This document shows positions 61,014 to 64,000 of a DNA stretch of 64,000 nt, one piece after another. The notes beneath the pieces are model-generated. The model saw only the letters and a program-made list of their open reading frames with translations, searched no databases and was not told the origin of the DNA. The stretch is from Polymorphobacter fuscus (GTDB taxonomy: Bacteria > Pseudomonadota > Alphaproteobacteria > Sphingomonadales > Sphingomonadaceae). Each line of letters starts with the position of its first letter. Position 1 is the stretch's first letter. Both the position numbers and the translations under genes were made by a program. The stretch covers positions 1,798,001 through 1,862,000 of the forward strand of contig NZ_JAATJI010000001.1 in assembly GCF_011927825.1 (NCBI RefSeq), given 5' to 3'.

Positions 61014-63415
61014 CCCCGCGCCGGCGCCAACAGCGTTCGCGCCGCTGCATTGGCATCGACCGCCTGCTTGCTGAACCACAAGGGCTGCATGTCGCCGGCG
61101 AGCCAGCGCCCGTAAAAATCCTTGTAGTGCGGCGATCGCGGGTCCGCCGACTGGCCCGGCAGCAGCAGGAAGCGGCTGTTGTCCCAGGCGCCGACGTCCG
61201 CCACCAGCAGATAGCTGGCCCCGTGCGAGACCCGAAAGCTGCGCTTGGGCACGCCGCGCGCCATCGGCGTGAAGCCGTCCCCACCCGACCGGCCGCCGTC
61301 GATCCTGGGAAAAGCAGCGGCGATTCCGGGCAGCGACGCCAGCGGGTGCGCGATCTCCACCCGGTGCAGATCACCCCAGCGCCATTGCGCCGGGTCGGCA
61401 CCGCCGTGCTGAAGCGCCTTCTTCCACCCCGCCACCAACGCCCGATCGATGAGCGCATCGCGCGCTGCCATCGGCTCCGCCCCCAGCAAAGCGCCAGGGG
61501 CCGCAAGGCTTTCGAGCATGTCATGAAGATTGACCGTCGGCACCAGCGCCCGCGCCGCGGCCGGCACCACAAGCGCGTGATAGCCGCTGAGCAGCTCGGG
61601 CATCACCATTTCGTACAGCAGCGCTGCCGCGCTGTCGGCGCCGAGGCCGTTGTCCCAGCCCCGCAGCAGCGCCGCCGCCGGCGCCGCCTCCGCCGACACC
61701 GCCGTGGGAATCAACCTGACCAGCGCCCGCGCCGGCAGCGACTGCACGTCATGCTGCAGTGCGATGCTGTCGGTGATCCGGTGCTTGGGCTGAGCCCGCA
61801 ACACCTCGGCGATGCGGTTGTAGCGGAACGGGTCGCTCCATTCGAAGCTGATGATCTTCTGCCCATAGGGGTAGCCTTCGGGCAGGTTGAGCTGGTTGGC
61901 CGAAGCAAACCAGCCTTCCTTCGGATTGAGCACATGCGGCATTTCGGCGACAGGCAGCAACCCGGTCCAGTCGAAGTCGCCGTCGCCGGGCGCCGGCAAC
62001 AAGCCGTCGTGCCTGGGCCGGCGCGGGGTGAAGCCGATCGTCTGCCAGCCGGTGTTGCCGTCGATATCGGCGTAATGAAAGTTGGTCGGCGACACATGCA
62101 GCTTGAAAGCACGGTGGAGCGACGGCCAGTCGGTCGCGAGGTTGATGGCGATGATCGCGAAGCGCATCAGCGCGCCGGGCAACATGCCGACATTGGCCAG
62201 CGCCACCGCACGCTGCCGTGCCGGGTCCTGCGACACGATCGGGCGGCCGCCGGCATAACGCTGCGTCACCTGCTGCGCCGGCCCGCCCTTCACGGCGATC
62301 GCGTCTTCGTGGATCTCGAACCGCTTCCATTCCCCCTTGTGCCAATAGCGCTCGGGGTCGCCGTCCGCCGTGCGCAGGATGAAAAGGTCGGTCTGGTCGA
62401 TGTGAAAATTGGTGCGGCCAAAGGCGAAACGGTCGGTATGCCCCTGCATGATGCCCGGCAGCCCGGGCGACCCGGCACCGATCACGTCGAGCCCCGGCGC
62501 GGTCAGATGCACCATGTGCCGCGGGCTGAAACCGCCGATGCCGAGGTGCGGGTCGTTGGCCAGGATCGGCCGACCGGTGGCGCTGCGCGCGGCGGCGATC
62601 GTCCAGGCGTTGCTGCCCTGCGCGAACCGGTCGGCACGCCGGGCCGCAGCATCGGGCGTCGCTTCCTGGATGGTGTCGAACGGCACCGGCCGTGCCGACG
62701 GCGCCAATATGCCGAGATCGGACTCCTGCACGGCAGCGACATCGAGGCCCGCCGGCACCGTGAATTTCCACGCCGGACGCAATGGTGCCATCACCCGGTC
62801 GATTTCCAGCATGCCCATCGCCTGCAGCCGGGCGCGGCGCACCTCGTCATCGGCGTCACCCGTGTCGACACCGCGGATCCGCGCCAGGTCGCGCACGTCC
62901 CAGCGCAGCGGGCTGATGCCCAATATGGCATATTCCGCTGGCAGCTGGGTCGGGTCCGCCGCCAATTCGGCGATCCGCGCGTTGATGCCGGCGACATAGC
63001 CCTGCGCGCATTCGAGAACGTCGGGCGGCACGATCGCCAGTTCGGCATCAAGGTCGCCGCGATAATGAAACAGCCGCGCCGCCGTGTCGGCCGCGACAAA
63101 GCCGGGACCGAAAACTTCTGCCATGCGGCCCAGGTCGCGGCGATGATCGAGGTCGATCTGGAACAGCCGGTCGCGTGCCACCAGATAGCCCTGGCCGAAA
63201 TAGGCGTCGTGCAGCGAACCGGCGCGCACATGCGGGACACCGAGCCTGTCCTCGATGATCTCGATCGGCCCTCGGGCGCCCTGCACGCGCGCTGTCGGCT
63301 TGCCGCCGGCGGAGTCGGTCTCGCCATCGCGTGCCGGGGTGGCCCGTGTCGGCGTGCACGCCGGCAACGCCAGGGCGGCAACCGAGGCCATCAGAAATGC
63401 GCGCCGCTCGATCAA
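61010..63415 (-). CDS. penicillin-acylase-family N-terminal-nucleophile hydrolase
   Basis: An 801-residue protein with a lipoprotein-type signal (cysteine at residue 20 in LALPACTP) and the penicillin amidase fold. The catalytic Ser starts SNAWTIAAARSATG in the context QGSNAWT, where precursor cleavage gives the beta-chain N-terminus. RLGVPHVRAGSLHDAYFGQGYL is the alpha-chain signature. Family members hydrolyse acyl-homoserine lactones, beta-lactams or other amides. The substrate is unknown; placement beside dacB and a TonB receptor suggests scavenging at the cell envelope. Confidence 0.88.
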   Translation of the reverse strand: MIERRAFLMASVAALALPACTPTRATPARDGETDSAGGKPTARVQGARGPIEIIEDRLGVPHVRAGSLHDAYFGQGYLVARDRLFQIDLDHRRDLGRMAEVFGPGFVAADTAARLFHYRGDLDAELAIVPPDVLECAQGYVAGINARIAELAADPTQLPAEYAILGISPLRWDVRDLARIRGVDTGDADDEVRRARLQAMGMLEIDRVMAPLRPAWKFTVPAGLDVAAVQESDLGILAPSARPVPFDTIQEATPDAAARRADRFAQGSNAWTIAAARSATGRPILANDPHLGIGGFSPRHMVHLTAPGLDVIGAGSPGLPGIMQGHTDRFAFGRTNFHIDQTDLFILRTADGDPERYWHKGEWKRFEIHEDAIAVKGGPAQQVTQRYAGGRPIVSQDPARQRAVALANVGMLPGALMRFAIIAINLATDWPSLHRAFKLHVSPTNFHYADIDGNTGWQTIGFTPRRPRHDGLLPAPGDGDFDWTGLLPVAEMPHVLNPKEGWFASANQLNLPEGYPYGQKIISFEWSDPFRYNRIAEVLRAQPKHRITDSIALQHDVQSLPARALVRLIPTAVSAEAAPAAALLRGWDNGLGADSAAALLYEMVMPELLSGYHALVVPAAARALVPTVNLHDMLESLAAPGALLGAEPMAARDALIDRALVAGWKKALQHGGADPAQWRWGDLHRVEIAHPLASLPGIAAAFPRIDGGRSGGDGFTPMARGVPKRSFRVSHGASYLLVADVGAWDNSRFLLLPGQSADPRSPHYKDFYGRWLAGDMQPLWFSKQAVDANAAARTLLAPARG

Positions 63416-63548
63416 GACACCCTCCTGCCGAAACGATGCGCCCGACCGGTCACCGTTTCCAACCCGACCCTACAGGCTGTCCGACGCGGCGCCAGAGCCG
63501 GTCGTCCCGCCGCCATTCCCCAAAGCTATACCTTTGGCCCATCCAAGT

Positions 63549-63589
63549 AATACCAAATCTATTGACCCGCCTTTGCCACGTTGTAACGT
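63549..63589 (+). promoter_or_regulatory. putative promoter of the TonB-dependent receptor with AATACCA motif
   Basis: A -35-like TTGACC (63562-63567), 16-nt spacer and -10-like TAACGT (63584-63589) lie about 80 nt upstream of the receptor ATG. AATACCAAAT (63549-63558) sits just upstream of the -35, matching the AATACCAAAA in front of nagB-II. The 254-nt gap also contains no other gene. Confidence 0.45.
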
Positions 63590-63669
63590 CATTGTCATGG
63601 CAGCGCCGGTTGGCGCGCTGGGTGCCGGTCATTTCGCGGCACTCGCGGGGTCGTTCAAAGGGGGTTGCA

Positions 63670-64000
63670 ATGCGTGGTCTGCGGCAGGTTCGTCATTCGC
63701 TGGTCTGTTCCACTGGCCTTGGTCTCGCCACGGCGGTGCTCGCACTCGCTGCGCCCGCCGGCGCGCAAACCGCGGCGCCCGCCGCAGCCGATCCCGATCC
63801 CATTGCCGAACAGATCATCGTCACGGGCACGCGCGTCGTGCGCGACGGCTTCCAGTCGCCCACGCCGCTGACCGTGCTGTCGCAGCAGGAAATCCAGAAC
63901 CAGTCGCCCACCAACAACCTCGCGGATTTCGTCAACCAGGTCCCGGCGCTCGCCGGCAGCACCCGCCCCGCCAATTCGCGGCTGGCGATCAGCTCGGGCC
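63670..64000 (+). CDS. TonB-dependent receptor (5' part, cut by window end)
   Basis: At least 110 residues are visible. A signal peptide (about residues 1-32, ending AGA) is followed by a linker, the TonB-box-like EQIIVTGTRV and the start of the plug domain (DGFQSPTPLTVLSQQEIQ, LADFVNQVPALAG). It is an outer-membrane importer. The adjacent amino-sugar genes suggest chitin or peptidoglycan fragments as ligand (inference). It continues past 64000. Confidence 0.88.
   Translation, partial: MRGLRQVRHSLVCSTGLGLATAVLALAAPAGAQTAAPAAADPDPIAEQIIVTGTRVVRDGFQSPTPLTVLSQQEIQNQSPTNNLADFVNQVPALAGSTRPANSRLAISSG

Noticed and set aside
1..64000. tRNA or rRNA genes, transposases, attachment sites, replication origin
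   Set aside because: Looked for by eye on both strands; none was recognised. A covariance-model search for tRNA and riboswitches was not possible here.

Overview
The window is very GC-rich and densely coded, with gene order typical of an alphaproteobacterium, most likely a member of the Sphingomonadales (fur-plsC-miaB-phoH-ybeY-corC, olsB, a GlcNAc catabolic locus next to a TonB-dependent receptor). The order is inferred from gene content and neighbourhood only. No tRNA, rRNA, CRISPR array, integrase, transposase or insertion sequence was seen. Many genes overlap by 4 nt (ATGA, GTGA, TTGA) and several start with GTG or TTG.

Layout. (1) 1-5280, plus strand: the end of an unknown gene with an AT-hook-like tail, a hairpin, then fur, plsC, miaB, phoH, ybeY, corC. 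This is a conserved core block for metal regulation, phospholipid synthesis, tRNA modification, rRNA/ribosome quality control and a CBS-domain membrane-associated protein. (2) 5336-11087, minus strand: a transglutaminase-TelA-membrane protein operon, a Rieske oxygenase, and an exported M20 amidohydrolase. (3) 11285-18214, mostly plus: an AmpG-family transporter, OlsB (ornithine lipid synthesis), two thioredoxin-fold proteins, small exported or membrane proteins, a repeat-like exported protein and a serine beta-lactamase-like hydrolase. (4) 18223-27826: purB, priA (plus strand), then a minus-strand operon tetR-selO-flavin reductase-flippase-DUF885. (5) 27985-30309, plus strand: alpha/beta hydrolase, MDR-type oxidoreductase, YCII-domain protein.

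(6) 30638-52258 is the most distinctive part: one uninterrupted plus-strand run of 18 genes encoding a contractile phage-tail-like particle of the extracellular contractile injection system (eCIS) type. It has sheath, tube, a gp26-like assembly protein with a zinc ribbon, a Pro/Ala-rich linker protein, a DUF4255 protein, an AAA+ ATPase, LysM-like and tube-initiator proteins, hub, spike, PAAR-like tip, gp25, two TIGR02243-like baseplate proteins, a gpI-like protein fused to a beta-helix, and a DUF6519 protein. There are no capsid, terminase, lysis or integration genes. Inside the structural run sits an apparent cargo cassette: a DUF4157 protein with an HELTH metallopeptidase motif, an N-terminal zinc ribbon and a hydrophobic glycine-rich C-terminus, followed by a previously untracked 53-residue two-helix membrane protein. 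The sheath carries a roughly 110-residue alanine-rich insertion, and no long tape-measure gene or cap gene is evident.

(7) 52251-64000 is an amino-sugar and peptidoglycan-recycling locus. Divergent operons nagB-II/nagA/BadF-type kinase (minus) and murQ/GntR regulator/ampG/serine hydrolase/dacB (plus) are followed by a penicillin-acylase-family enzyme (minus) and the start of a TonB-dependent receptor that runs off the window. An AATACCA motif overlaps putative promoters in the divergent region and upstream of the receptor, suggesting (inference) a common GntR-controlled regulon.
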